This document shows positions 49,737-59,199 of a DNA stretch of 64,000 nucleotides, piece by piece. Numbering within the stretch: position 1 is the stretch's first letter; every line of letters begins with the position of its first letter. A program made the position numbers and the translations under genes. The stretch lies in assembly GCF_005047355.1 (NCBI RefSeq), contig NZ_SUMC01000020.1:62001-126000 (forward strand). Direction: 5' to 3'. Under the pieces are notes generated by a model. The model did no database searches. It saw nothing but the letters and a program-made list of their open reading frames with translations, and was not told the DNA's origin. The DNA is from Actinacidiphila oryziradicis. GTDB taxonomy: Bacteria > Actinomycetota > Actinomycetes > Streptomycetales > Streptomycetaceae.

Positions 49737-51044
49737 CTAGGTAGGAGTGGGGTATGGCGGGAAGCCGCCCACCAGCTCGGCCACCAGGGGTGCCAGCCCG
49801 CGCTCCTCGTGCAGCGCACGCCCGATCAGGGCCGCGACCTGCGGCATTTCCGCCGTCCCCATGCCCTGGCTGGTGACGGCGGCGGTGCCGATGCGGATGC
49901 CGGAGCCGGTGGAGCACGGCTCGTCGTCGTACGGAAGTGTGTATTTGTCGACGACAATCCCGGCGGCGGCGCACCGGCCGCGCGCCTGGAGCCCGGTGAC
50001 ACCGAACGGCGAGACGTCCGCGGTGATGAGGTGGGTGTCGGTTCCGCCGGTGCAGACGCGGAGCCCCTCGGCGGCGAGGGCCTCGGCAAGGGCGCGGGCG
50101 TTTTCCGTCACCTGGTGCGTGTAAGCGGCGAATTCGGGCGTGGCGGCCTCGGCGAAGGCGGCGGCCTTGGCGGCGATGGAGTGCATATGGGGGCCGCCCT
50201 GGGAGAACGGGAAAACCGCGCGGTCGATGCGCTGGGCGAGCTCGGCGCCGCAGAGGACGATGCCGCCGCGGGGACCGCGCAGGGTCTTGTGGGTGGTGGC
50301 GCACACCACGTCCGCGTACGGGACCGGGCTTGGGGCCGCGCCGCCCGCGACGAGGCCGAGGGTGTGGGCGGCGTCCGCGATCAGGTAGGCGTCGATGTCG
50401 TCCGCGATCTCGCGGAAGGCGGCGTAGTCGATGTGCCGGGGGTAGGCGATGGAGCCGCAGATGATGGCCTTGGGCCGGTGCTCGCGGGCGAGGACGCGGA
50501 CCGCGTCGTAGTCGATGAGACCGGTGTGCCGGTCGACCCCGTAGCCGACGATGTCGAACCAGCGGCCGGAGAAATTCGCCTCGGAACCGTGGGTGAGGTG
50601 CCCGCCGTGCGGGAGAGCCATGGCCAGAATGGTGTCACCGGGCACGAGAAGGGCCGCATACGCCGCCAGGACGGCTGAGGAGCCCGAGTACGGCTGGACA
50701 TTCACATGGGCGGCGCCGAAGAGCTCTGCGGCCCGCTCAATGGCCAGGCGTTCGGCGAGGTCGACGAGCTCGCAGCCGGCGTGATGGCGGTGGCCGGGGT
50801 AGCCCTCGGCGTACTTGTTGGCGAGCGGGGAGCCCAGGGCGGCCAGCACGGCCCGGGAGGTGAAGTTCTCGCCGGCGATGAGCTGGAGGGTGGTGGTCTG
50901 TCGGTCGAGCTCGGCGAGGAGCACTCCGGCCAGCTCCGGGTCCTGGCGGCGCAGCGCGCCGAAGTCGGGTGCCCAGTGGGTGGCGGGCGCGGTTGCGCCG
51001 GCGCCGCTTATTCCGGCTGCAGGGGGGGCTGGTGTGGCGGGCAT
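49737..51044 (-). CDS. glyA: Serine hydroxymethyltransferase
   Basis: A 435-residue PLP enzyme that interconverts serine and glycine with tetrahydrofolate, supplying C1 units. Motifs: LQLIAGENFTSRAVLAALGS, NKYAEGYPGHRHHAGCELVD, the PLP-Lys region VCATTHKTLRGPRGGIVLCG. The first 24 residues are an Ala/Pro-rich extension absent from E. coli GlyA. The start at 51044 is chosen because upstream codons are non-conserved. Streptomyces usually carry a second glyA near the glycine cleavage genes; this copy is in the atp-prfA neighbourhood. Confidence 0.92.
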   Translation of the reverse strand: MPATPAPPAAGISGAGATAPATHWAPDFGALRRQDPELAGVLLAELDRQTTTLQLIAGENFTSRAVLAALGSPLANKYAEGYPGHRHHAGCELVDLAERLAIERAAELFGAAHVNVQPYSGSSAVLAAYAALLVPGDTILAMALPHGGHLTHGSEANFSGRWFDIVGYGVDRHTGLIDYDAVRVLAREHRPKAIICGSIAYPRHIDYAAFREIADDIDAYLIADAAHTLGLVAGGAAPSPVPYADVVCATTHKTLRGPRGGIVLCGAELAQRIDRAVFPFSQGGPHMHSIAAKAAAFAEAATPEFAAYTHQVTENARALAEALAAEGLRVCTGGTDTHLITADVSPFGVTGLQARGRCAAAGIVVDKYTLPYDDEPCSTGSGIRIGTAAVTSQGMGTAEMPQVAALIGRALHEERGLAPLVAELVGGFPPYPTPT

Positions 51045-51158
51045 GGCTGGGCTCCCGGCGCGTGTGGTGGATCTCACCTTCACTGTAGGAGCGGTTGCCC
51101 GTTGGCGCGCTCCGTATGCGGCCGGATGGTTTCTCTCCCCTGGCCCGCCCCGTAAATC

Positions 51159-51181
51159 CAGCCCGTCCGGCCTTTGAGGAC
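51159..51181 (-). repeat. Streptomyces intergenic repeat unit (GTCCTCAAA-GGCCGGACGGGCTG)
   Basis: CAGCCCGTCCGGCCTTTGAG then GAC, one base different from the unit at 4681-4703. It is upstream of the SHMT gene, in the same intergenic region as the second dispersed repeat. This unit is a common short palindromic-type repeat in Streptomyces spacers. Confidence 0.75.
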
Positions 51182-51238
51182 CTGGGGGTCCCACCACGCC
51201 CGCAGGGGGTAGGGGGCGGGTCTGGGAGCCGAGCCCCT

Positions 51239-51306
51239 CCACGCGGCGCCAGCCGCATATCGGCCGCAGCCGGGAAGGGGCGGGGAGGGGAGAACGCGCC
51301 GCAGGC
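51239..51306 (+). repeat. Dispersed 66-bp Streptomyces repeat, copy 2
   Basis: Plus-strand copy of the element at 39535-39600, beginning CCACGCGGCGCCAGCCGCAT and ending CGCGCCGCAGGC. Differences are limited to a few bases (ATCGGCCGC for ATCGAACGC, AGAACGCG for AAGGCG). It ends 15 nt before the phosphatase stop, in the space between the phosphatase and glyA genes. Confidence 0.8.
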
Positions 51307-51320
51307 ACCGGCGCCGAGCG

Positions 51321-51968
51321 CTACGCCGGGGTCGGGACGCCCGTCAGGGCCGTCACCACCGGGTCGAGGGCGGTGTGGATCTCTTCGCCGATGCTGCGGA
51401 AAAAGGTGAGGGGAGCACCGTACGGGTCGTAGACCTCATCGGCCTCGGCGCTGGGAGCGAGCAGCCAGCCACGCAGCGCCGCAGCGGCGCGCACGAGGGA
51501 GTGGGCCCGGTCGGTGACGCTGCCCTCGGGCAGCGTCGTGGGGTCTATGGCGCGCACCAGGCGGGTGAATTCCTTGAGGGTGAAGGTACGCAGGCCCGCC
51601 GAGTGGCCCATGGAGATCACCTGGGCGCGGTGGTCACGGGTCGCGGTGAGGACGAGGTCGGCGTCGATGACGTGCTCGTCCAGCAGCTCGCGGCCGAGGA
51701 ATCCGGTGGGGTCGGCGGAGTACTCCGCGAGGACCGTCGCGGCGTGTGCTTCCATGGCGGCGCCCTCGTGGCCCCAGGTGCCGGCGGACTCCACGAGAAT
51801 GCCGGTCGCGCCGTCACCGAGCCGCCGGGTCAGCTCATAGCGAGTCAGCCGCTCGGCGATCGGCGAGCGGCAGACGTTGCCGGTGCAGACGTGGAGGATG
51901 CGGAAGCGGTCGGCGCCCTGACCCGGGTGGCTGGGTATGCCACTGCCACGCCCCTGAGGCGTGGTCAA
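51321..51968 (-). CDS. Low molecular weight protein-tyrosine phosphatase
   Basis: A 215-residue LMW phosphatase. The catalytic loop is CTGNVCR (28-34, CX5R) followed by SPIAERLTRYELTRRLGDG; the general-acid Asp-Pro lies in VYDPYGAPLTFF near the end. It starts at TTG overlapping the stop of the Sua5 gene (TTGA), so translation is coupled; the family N-terminus FRILHVCTGN begins 21 residues in. Related proteins control exopolysaccharide and spore or secondary metabolism in Streptomyces; the substrate is unknown. Confidence 0.88.
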   Translation of the reverse strand: MTTPQGRGSGIPSHPGQGADRFRILHVCTGNVCRSPIAERLTRYELTRRLGDGATGILVESAGTWGHEGAAMEAHAATVLAEYSADPTGFLGRELLDEHVIDADLVLTATRDHRAQVISMGHSAGLRTFTLKEFTRLVRAIDPTTLPEGSVTDRAHSLVRAAAALRGWLLAPSAEADEVYDPYGAPLTFFRSIGEEIHTALDPVVTALTGVPTPA

Positions 51969-52612
51969 CTGCTCACCTCCAGGTCGGGCACGACCTCCCG
52001 CAGCTGGTCGGCGCTGATCGCCCCCGCGCGCAGCAGGACCGGCAGCTTGCCGGTGACGTCCACGATGGAGGACGGCACGGCGGCGGGTGTGGGGCCTGCG
52101 TCGAGGTAGATGGCGACGGAGTCGCCGAGCATCTCCTGGGCCGCGTCGCAGTCCTGCGGGGAGGGGTGGCCGGTGAGGTTGGCGCTGGAGACCGCCATCG
52201 GGCCGGTGACGGTCAGCAGCTCGATGGCCACCGGGTGCAGCGGCATACGGATGGCGACGGTGCCGCGGGTGTCGCCGAGGTCCCACTGCAGCGACGGCTG
52301 GTGCCGGGCGACGAGGGTGAGCGCGCCCGGCCAGAAGGCGTCGACCAGCTCCCAGGCCTGCTCGGAGAAGTCGGTGACCAGGCCGTGCAGGGTGTTCGGC
52401 GAGCCGATGAGCACGGGTGAGGGCATATTGCGGCCCCGGCCCTTGGCCTCCAGCAGGTCGCCGACGGCTTCGCTGCTGAAGGCGTCCGCACCGATGCCGT
52501 AGACGGTATCGGTGGGCAGCACCACGAGCTCGCCGCGGCGCACGGCGGACGCGGCTTCCCGCAGTCCGGCGGCGCGGTCGGTCGCATCCGAGCAGTCGTA
52601 ACGCCGTGCCAT
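51965..52612 (-). CDS. L-threonylcarbamoyladenylate synthase (Sua5/YciO/YrdC)
   Basis: A 215-residue YrdC-domain enzyme that makes threonylcarbamoyl-AMP for the t6A37 modification of ANN-decoding tRNAs. Motifs: VVLPTDTVYGIGADAFSSEA, KGRGRNMPSPVLIGS with the KxR pattern, TLVARHQPSLQWDLGDTRGT and SSANLTGHPSPQDCDA. It lacks the extra Sua5 C-terminal domain. It sits between prmC (109 nt upstream) and the phosphatase gene, the usual actinobacterial order. Confidence 0.92.
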   Translation of the reverse strand: MARRYDCSDATDRAAGLREAASAVRRGELVVLPTDTVYGIGADAFSSEAVGDLLEAKGRGRNMPSPVLIGSPNTLHGLVTDFSEQAWELVDAFWPGALTLVARHQPSLQWDLGDTRGTVAIRMPLHPVAIELLTVTGPMAVSSANLTGHPSPQDCDAAQEMLGDSVAIYLDAGPTPAAVPSSIVDVTGKLPVLLRAGAISADQLREVVPDLEVSS

Positions 52613-52721
52613 TAGCTGACCTCCAGGTAATGCGCCGTCCTGACGGCGGGGCTTTTGTACGCAGGGGTACGGGGCGTCGCGCCCCTGAAGAACGGAGCAA
52701 GGCCGGGGTGGCCCAGCGCCA

Positions 52722-53567
52722 TCATGGCGTCGCCTTCCGGGCCGTCGTGAACCTGGGCCGTTTGTTCAGGTCGGGGTGGTCGGCGGCGTCGGCCCACCCG
52801 GCGTCTTCCTTGAAGATCCACGGGACCTGGCCGCCCTGGGTGTCGGCGTGCTCGATGACGACGATGCCGCCGGGGCGCAGCAGGCGGTGCGCGGTGCGCT
52901 CGATGCCGCGGATGGTGTCGAGGCCGTCCTCGCCGGAGAACAGCGCCAGTTCGGGGTCGTGGTCACGGGCCTCGGGGGCGACGTACTCCCACTCGGTGAG
53001 CGGGATGTACGGCGGGTTGGCGACGACGAGGTCGACCTGGCCGTTGAGGTCCTGGAAGGCCGTGAGCGCGTCTCCCTGGCGCAGGTCGACCTTGCTGCCC
53101 TCGGTGTTCTTGCGGGCCCACACCAGGGCGTCCTCGGACAGCTCCACGGCGTGTACGCGGCTGCGCGGCACCTCCTGGGCCAGGGCGAGGGCGATCGCCG
53201 CGGAGCCCGTACAGAGGTCGACGATGAGCGGCTCGGCGACATCCATCGCGCGGACCGCGTCTATGGCCCAGCCGACGACGGATTCCGTCTCCGGGCGGGG
53301 TACGAACACGCCGGGCCCGACCTGGAGTTCCAGGTAGCGGAAGAAGGCGCGGCCGGTGATGTGCTGGAGCGGCTCACGGGCCTCGCGCCGGGCGACGGTC
53401 TCCCAGTAGCGGGCGTCGAAGTCGATGTCGGCGACGGTGTGCAGCTCGCCGCGCTTGACCGCGTGCACGTACGCGGCCAGCTCCTCCGCGTCGAAGCGCG
53501 GGGAGGGCACGCCGGCGTCAGCCAGCCGCTGGGTGGCTTGGGCCACCTCGGCGAGCAGCAGGTTCAC
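52722..53567 (-). CDS. prmC: Release factor glutamine methyltransferase
   Basis: A 281-residue SAM-dependent enzyme that methylates the Gln of the GGQ motif in release factors. The N-terminal helical domain (NLLLAEVAQATQRLADAGVP) is followed by the Rossmann domain: RPETESVVGWAIDAV, IVDLCTGSAAIALALAQEVP, and the catalytic NPPY in LVVANPPYIPLTEWEY. GTG at 53567 gives the normal start. It lies 62 nt downstream of prfA, its substrate gene. Confidence 0.95.
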   Translation of the reverse strand: MNLLLAEVAQATQRLADAGVPSPRFDAEELAAYVHAVKRGELHTVADIDFDARYWETVARREAREPLQHITGRAFFRYLELQVGPGVFVPRPETESVVGWAIDAVRAMDVAEPLIVDLCTGSAAIALALAQEVPRSRVHAVELSEDALVWARKNTEGSKVDLRQGDALTAFQDLNGQVDLVVANPPYIPLTEWEYVAPEARDHDPELALFSGEDGLDTIRGIERTAHRLLRPGGIVVIEHADTQGGQVPWIFKEDAGWADAADHPDLNKRPRFTTARKATP

Positions 53568-53629
53568 GGTTGTCCTCTCGCGTCGCGTCGTCAATCGGGT
53601 TGTTCCAGTGCACCGGGCGGGGGTACGGC

Positions 53630-54709
<1,080 letters not shown>

Positions 54710-54787
54710 CGGGATTCCCTACGTATGGAGTGGCAAGAAGTGACGGCCTGGAAGGGACTGGGCAGACCCGGCCGGACCTGGGACGAC

Positions 54788-54839
54788 AAAGCGCCGGTCC
54801 GGCTGCCCCCCGTGGGGGACAGCCGGAGACCGGCGCTTT
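54788..54839 (-). terminator. Terminator between rpmE and prfA
   Basis: AAAGCGCCGGTC pairs with GACCGGCGCTTT, and an inner stem GGCTG-CCCCC pairs with GGGGG-CAGCC, making a long interrupted hairpin 8 nt after the rpmE stop. Attenuation rather than full termination is possible, because prfA and prmC follow. Confidence 0.75.
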
Positions 54840-54846
54840 CGGGTCG

Positions 54847-55071
54847 CTACTTCTTGGCGGACCCGGCGGCCTTGCCGAAGCGGGCCTCGAAGCGGGCCAC
54901 GCGGCCACCGGTGTCGAGGATCTTCTGCTTGCCCGTGTAGAACGGGTGGCACGCGGAGCAGATGTCGGCACGGATGGTGCCGCCGGCAACGGTGCTACGG
55001 GTGGTGAACGTCGCGCCACAGGTGCAGCTGACCTGGGTCTCGACATACTCCGGGTGGATGTCGCGCTTCAA
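54847..55071 (-). CDS. rpmE: 50S ribosomal protein L31, zinc-binding form
   Basis: A 74-residue ribosomal protein that bridges the two subunits. It begins MKRDIHPEYVETQVSC. Four Cys are visible, in VSCTCGATF and ICSACHPFYTGKQ, so it is the C+ (zinc-ribbon) form rather than the Zn-free paralogue induced on zinc starvation. A basic tail (RFGKAAGSAKK) ends it. A strong hairpin follows. Confidence 0.98.
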   Translation of the reverse strand: MKRDIHPEYVETQVSCTCGATFTTRSTVAGGTIRADICSACHPFYTGKQKILDTGGRVARFEARFGKAAGSAKK

Positions 55072-55240
55072 GGGGTGCTCCTAGGTTCGGGAGGGCTCCG
55101 GGTCGTACAGCGGGTTTGCGGCACGTGAACCGGGGCCAGCGGACCAGTCTGCCAGGACCGGCCGTATCTCCCAAAACCGGGGGCGGGCCGGATCTATTCC
55201 AGCTTTCCCGCCGGCTCGGTCCTGACCTTCTGCCAGGCGG

Positions 55241-56341
55241 CTACGAGGAGGCTTTGACCAGGCCGCCGGTGGTGACGTCGTCGCCCGCCGAGCCCTTGGT
55301 CGCCGTCTTCGGAACCGCCCGGTCGGCGGACAGGGCGGCCCAGACCTGGTCGGTCCTGCCGGTGATGGGGATGACGCGGTTGGGGTCGGCGGGGTCGTAC
55401 TCGACCGGCATGGTGATCATGGTCAGGTCGTTGGAGCCGATGCCCTTGAGGCTCTCTGCCAGGCCGGTCAGGCCGGTCACCGAGGCGAGGTCGGAGTCGG
55501 TGGTGATGGCGCTGGTGGCGGTGTTGGCGACCTTGTAGATCTTGGTGGGGCTGGAGAGCAGACCGATGCTGTCGACCCGGGCCATGAGCGCCTTCATGAA
55601 GTCCTGCTGGAGCTGGATCCGGCCGAGGTCGCTGCCGTCGCCGATGGCATGGCGGGTACGGACCAGGCCGAGGGCCTGCTCGCCGTCGAGGGTGTGGGTG
55701 CCCGCGGCGAGGTGCAGATGGCTGTCGTTGTCGTCGATGGCCCGGGTGGTGGTGACCGGGACCCCGCCGAGGGCGTCGATGAGGTGCTGGAAGCCGGTGA
55801 AGTCGATCTCGATGTAGTGGTCCATCCGGATGCCGGTGAGCGCCTCGACGGTCTTGACCGCGCAGGCCGGCCCGCCGACCGAGTACGCATCGTTGAACAT
55901 CACATTCTGCGCGGCGGGGCTGGCCTTGCCCTCCGACGTGGTGCAGGAGGGCCGGTCGACGAGGGTGTCGCGCGGGATGGAGACCACGGTGGCCTTCTCG
56001 TGGCCCTTGTAGACGTGCACGATCATCGCGGTGTCCGAGCGGGCGGTGCCGTCGTCCTGGCCGCCGCCGGCCGTCTTGTTGGCGCCGGAGCGGGAGTCCG
56101 AGCCGAGGACGAGGATGTCCATGGAACCGTTGTCGGAGTTCTTCGGGCGGTTCGTGCCGAGGGCGCCGTTGATATCGACACCCTTGATGTTGCCGTTGAG
56201 ATGCAGATAGAGGTAACCGGCGCCCCCGACAGCCAGCAGCAGGACCGCGACAACGGTCCCTCCGGCCGTCCGCAGCCGCTTGCGGCGCGGGGTGTCGCCG
56301 TCGCTCTGGCGGTGCCGGCCGGTCTTCCACTGGTCTGCCAT
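55241..56341 (-). CDS. LytR-CpsA-Psr (LCP) family protein
   Basis: A 366-residue membrane-anchored enzyme of the family that attaches teichoic acids or other anionic glycopolymers to peptidoglycan. A basic cytoplasmic N-terminus (RRKRLRTAGG) precedes a membrane helix (GTVVAVLLLAVGGAGYLYLH). The LCP domain shows MDILVLGSDSRSG, RSDTAMIVHVYKGHEKATVV, IPRDTLVDRPSC, and GLVRTRHAIGDGSDLGRIQL with the catalytic Arg cluster. The ATG at 56341 follows GAGGAGCCC; another ATG six codons upstream is possible. The WecA/TagO-like gene at 48237 belongs to the same envelope theme. Confidence 0.92.
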   Translation of the reverse strand: MADQWKTGRHRQSDGDTPRRKRLRTAGGTVVAVLLLAVGGAGYLYLHLNGNIKGVDINGALGTNRPKNSDNGSMDILVLGSDSRSGANKTAGGGQDDGTARSDTAMIVHVYKGHEKATVVSIPRDTLVDRPSCTTSEGKASPAAQNVMFNDAYSVGGPACAVKTVEALTGIRMDHYIEIDFTGFQHLIDALGGVPVTTTRAIDDNDSHLHLAAGTHTLDGEQALGLVRTRHAIGDGSDLGRIQLQQDFMKALMARVDSIGLLSSPTKIYKVANTATSAITTDSDLASVTGLTGLAESLKGIGSNDLTMITMPVEYDPADPNRVIPITGRTDQVWAALSADRAVPKTATKGSAGDDVTTGGLVKASS

Positions 56342-56674
56342 GGGCTCCTCTGTCCTCATTACTATTACTTCACTCTTCCCCGCTACCCCCAGTTACTACG
56401 GGTAGGCACCTTCCGTCCCGTCTTGTCGGATGTTCGGCCGACGAAGCAGGGTTCCAGCCCGATTGTGCACACCCGGAACGGCTACGGGCCCCCGCGTGCC
56501 CCTTGCGGGGTGTCGCCGGGACCCGTCATCTGGTACTGCGCTGCGTTCTGGCCGGCGCTTTGGGCGGGGGTTCCGTGCCGCTGCCGGCCTGTGCGGGTCC
56601 TCAGGCGTGTGGCGAGGATCTCCGAGGCGGCCTTCCCCGTGGCGGGGCGGCACAGAGTTCCGCGGCAGCACGAC
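56342..56674. other. Interval between the LCP gene and the rho terminator
   Basis: This region of about 330 nt should carry the LCP gene promoter. Short open frames are present on both strands but lack ribosome binding sites and recognisable products. No clear -10/-35 pair stands out, and I see no repeat. Confidence 0.4.
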
Positions 56675-56706
56675 AGCAGCCCCGTCACCGGAGTGACGGG
56701 GCTGCT
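56675..56706 (-). terminator. Terminator after rho
   Basis: AGCAGCCCCGTCAC and GTGACGGGGCTGCT form a perfect 14-bp stem with a 4-nt loop, 23 nt past the rho stop. It separates rho from the LCP gene. Confidence 0.8.
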
Positions 56707-56729
56707 GTGTGGCGGCGACTGCCGGTCGC

Positions 56730-58844
56730 TCAGTCGTTGTTATTACCGCCGGGGGCCGTCTTGGCGATCTGCATAAGGAACTCGGCGTTCGACTTGGTCT
56801 GCTTCATCTTGTCCAGGAGCAGCTCGATCGCCTGCTGGGAGTCGAGCGCGTGCAGAACACGGCGGAGCTTCCAGACAATGGCGAGCTCCTCCGCGTTGAG
56901 CAGGATCTCTTCCTTGCGGGTGCCGGAGGGGTCGACATCGACAGCCGGGAAAATCCGCTTGTCGGAGAGCTTCCGGTCCAGGCGGAGCTCCATGTTGCCG
57001 GTGCCCTTGAACTCCTCGAAGATCACCTCGTCCATGCGCGAGCCGGTCTCGACGAGCGCGGTGGCCAGAATGGTCAGCGAGCCGCCGTCCTCGATGTTGC
57101 GCGCGGCACCGAAGAAGCGCTTCGGCGGGTAGAGCGCGGTCGAGTCGACACCACCGGACAGGATGCGGCCGGAGGCGGGAGCGGCGAGGTTGTAGGCGCG
57201 GCCCAGACGGGTGATGGAGTCCAGCAGCACCACGACGTCGTGGCCCAGTTCGACCAGGCGCTTGGCCCGTTCGATGGCGAGCTCGGCGACGGTGGTGTGG
57301 TCCTCGGCGGGGCGGTCGAAGGTCGAGGAGATGACCTCGCCCTTCACCGACCGCTGCATGTCGGTGACCTCTTCCGGACGCTCGTCCACCAGGACGACCA
57401 TCAGGTGGACCTCAGGGTTGTTGGTCGTGATCGCGTTGGCGACCGCCTGCATGATCATCGTCTTGCCGGTCTTCGGCGGGGCGACGATCAGACCGCGCTG
57501 GCCCTTGCCGATGGGGGCGACGAGGTCGATGATCCGGGTCGTCAGCACGCCCGGGTCGGTCTCCAGACGGAGCCGCTCCTGCGGGTAGAGCGGGGTGAGC
57601 TTGCCGAACTCGGGGCGGCCGCGGCCGGAGTCGGGGCCCATGCCGTTGGTGGAGTCCAGCCGGACCAGCGCGTTGAACTTCTCGCGGCGCTCGCCGTCCT
57701 TGGGCTGGCGCACGGCTCCGGTGACGTGGTCACCCTTGCGGAGGCCGTTCTTGCGGACCTGGGCGAGGGAGACGTACACATCATTCGGTCCCGGCAGGTA
57801 GCCGGAGGTCCGGATGAACGCGTAGTTGTCCAGGATGTCCAGGATGCCGGCGACGGGGATGAGCACGTCGTCGTCATTGACCTGCGGCTCGCCTGCGAAC
57901 TGCTCGTCACGGCGGTTGCCGCTGCTGCTGCCCCGGCCGCGGCGGTCGCGGTAACGGCCACGGCGGCGGCCGCGGCCGTCGCCGAACTCGTCGTCGTCCT
58001 GGAAGCTCTGCTGGCCCTGGCCCTGGCCCTGGCCCTGGCTCTGGCCCTGGCTCTGGCTTTGGCCGCCCTGACTCTGGCCGCCCTGACCCTGGCCCTGGCC
58101 CTGCTGCTGGGGCTGCTGGCCGCCGCCGTCCTGCTTGCCGCTGTCCTGCTTGCCGCCGCCGTCCTGCTTGTTGCGGCGGTCGCGCTGCCGGTCCTGCCGG
58201 TCGCGGCGGCCGTCCTGGCGGTCGCCCCGCTGGCCGCGCTGGCGGTCCTGGCGGTCCTCGCCGGTCCTGGCCTCGGTGTTGGCAGCGGGGGCCTTGCCCT
58301 CGGCGGCTTCCTGGCTGGACGCGGCTACGGCGGCTTCGGCACGCTCGTTCTTCGCGGCGGCGGGGGCAACGGCGGCGGCTGGCGCGGCCGCTGCGGCCAC
58401 AGAGGCAGCCACCGGGGCGGCCTTGGGCTGCTCTCCGGCCGGCTGGCCGGGAATCTCGATCTGCTTGGCCTGCTCGGGCGCGGCGGCGGGGGCCGCCTCC
58501 GCTGCCTTCCCGGCCTCGCCGGTACGGGTGCGGGATGTGGCGCGGCGCTTCGGCTTCTCGGCGGGGGCCTCCCCGGCGGCCGGAGCGGCCTTGGCGGCGC
58601 CGGCGCCCGACTGGGCTTCCTTGATCGTCTCGATCAGCTGGCTCTTGCGCATCCGCGCGGTGCCCTTGATGCCGAGACCGGAGGCGAGCTGCTGGAGCTC
58701 GGCCAGGACCATGGCGTCAAGGCCGGTACCAGAGCGGCGGCGCCGCGAGGCAGCAGCCGTGGCAGCACCGGTGGCAGGCGCGGCAGCGTCCGGAGCGGGC
58801 GCGGCGTCCGTACGCACGCCCATCAGATCGGTGGTGTCGCTCAC
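56730..58844 (-). CDS. rho: Transcription termination factor Rho with low-complexity insertion
   Basis: A 704-residue hexameric RNA helicase that terminates transcription. Residues about 42-80 are the Rho N-terminal helical domain (LQQLASGLGIKGTARMRKSQ). Residues about 80-320 are an insertion: Ala/Pro/Lys-rich, then DRQ/RG-rich (195-228), then Gly/Gln/Ser repeats (240-280), then RGR-rich (290-310). The RNA-binding domain starts near 322 and the ATPase has Walker A PPKTGKT (456-462), VVVLLDSITRLGRAYN and the secondary site GTGNMELRLDRKL. Such insertions are known in actinobacterial Rho and increase RNA affinity. GTG at 58844 is chosen with GGAAGGACCC upstream. Confidence 0.96.
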   Translation of the reverse strand: MSDTTDLMGVRTDAAPAPDAAAPATGAATAAASRRRRSGTGLDAMVLAELQQLASGLGIKGTARMRKSQLIETIKEAQSGAGAAKAAPAAGEAPAEKPKRRATSRTRTGEAGKAAEAAPAAAPEQAKQIEIPGQPAGEQPKAAPVAASVAAAAAPAAAVAPAAAKNERAEAAVAASSQEAAEGKAPAANTEARTGEDRQDRQRGQRGDRQDGRRDRQDRQRDRRNKQDGGGKQDSGKQDGGGQQPQQQGQGQGQGGQSQGGQSQSQGQSQGQGQGQGQQSFQDDDEFGDGRGRRRGRYRDRRGRGSSSGNRRDEQFAGEPQVNDDDVLIPVAGILDILDNYAFIRTSGYLPGPNDVYVSLAQVRKNGLRKGDHVTGAVRQPKDGERREKFNALVRLDSTNGMGPDSGRGRPEFGKLTPLYPQERLRLETDPGVLTTRIIDLVAPIGKGQRGLIVAPPKTGKTMIMQAVANAITTNNPEVHLMVVLVDERPEEVTDMQRSVKGEVISSTFDRPAEDHTTVAELAIERAKRLVELGHDVVVLLDSITRLGRAYNLAAPASGRILSGGVDSTALYPPKRFFGAARNIEDGGSLTILATALVETGSRMDEVIFEEFKGTGNMELRLDRKLSDKRIFPAVDVDPSGTRKEEILLNAEELAIVWKLRRVLHALDSQQAIELLLDKMKQTKSNAEFLMQIAKTAPGGNNND

Positions 58845-59199
58845 GAAGGGTCCTTCCCTGGAGCGGACGTCGGCCTGAATGGCTCGGCGACCGGTTGTGC
58901 TGTCCGGTTCTGGGCTTTTCCGCTGCTCAGAGCCGGGGCGGTGGTCCGCCTGACGGCGGCAGAAATACATACGCTTTCAACGCTGGGAGATCACTCACAA
59001 ATGGGGTGTCGCCAGCATTGTCTCCGGAGCGTGCTCGGCACTGCTCAGGCATTGCCCATGCGGTGTGGGAGGCTCCCGGAAGAATGGCGGTCCCGATACG
59101 GGACACTGAACACCGCGCCGCAAAGGCGTCGGGTGCAGACTTGAGATTAACACTACCGGATCCAACAAACATTCCCCCTCTCTTTGACCGGCAATCGTG
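58845..59199 (-). other. rho leader and promoter region
   Basis: The 355 nt between thrB and rho hold the rho promoter and a long 5' leader. A small hairpin, GCCGCCGTCAGGCGGA on the minus strand near 58950, is visible. An 81-codon frame (58927-59172) has no ribosome binding site or known homology and is not called. Rho in other bacteria is autoregulated in its leader; nothing here proves that. Confidence 0.4.

Noticed and set aside
47625..50678. A 1,017-codon plus-strand frame opposite atpI, the WecA-like gene and glyA
   Set aside because: It crosses three well-supported genes on the other strand and has no conserved motif.
58010..58116. Possible CRISPR or tandem-repeat array
   Set aside because: The repeats are six bases long, lie inside the rho coding frame and have no spacers. 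No CRISPR array was found anywhere in the window.
56709..59144. An 811-codon plus-strand frame opposite rho with long Ala/Leu repeats
   Set aside because: The repeats are the reverse complement of the Gly/Gln tract in Rho. It is not an independent repeat protein.
58927..59172. An 81-codon minus-strand frame upstream of rho
   Set aside because: No ribosome binding site and no recognisable conservation. Treated as part of the rho leader.
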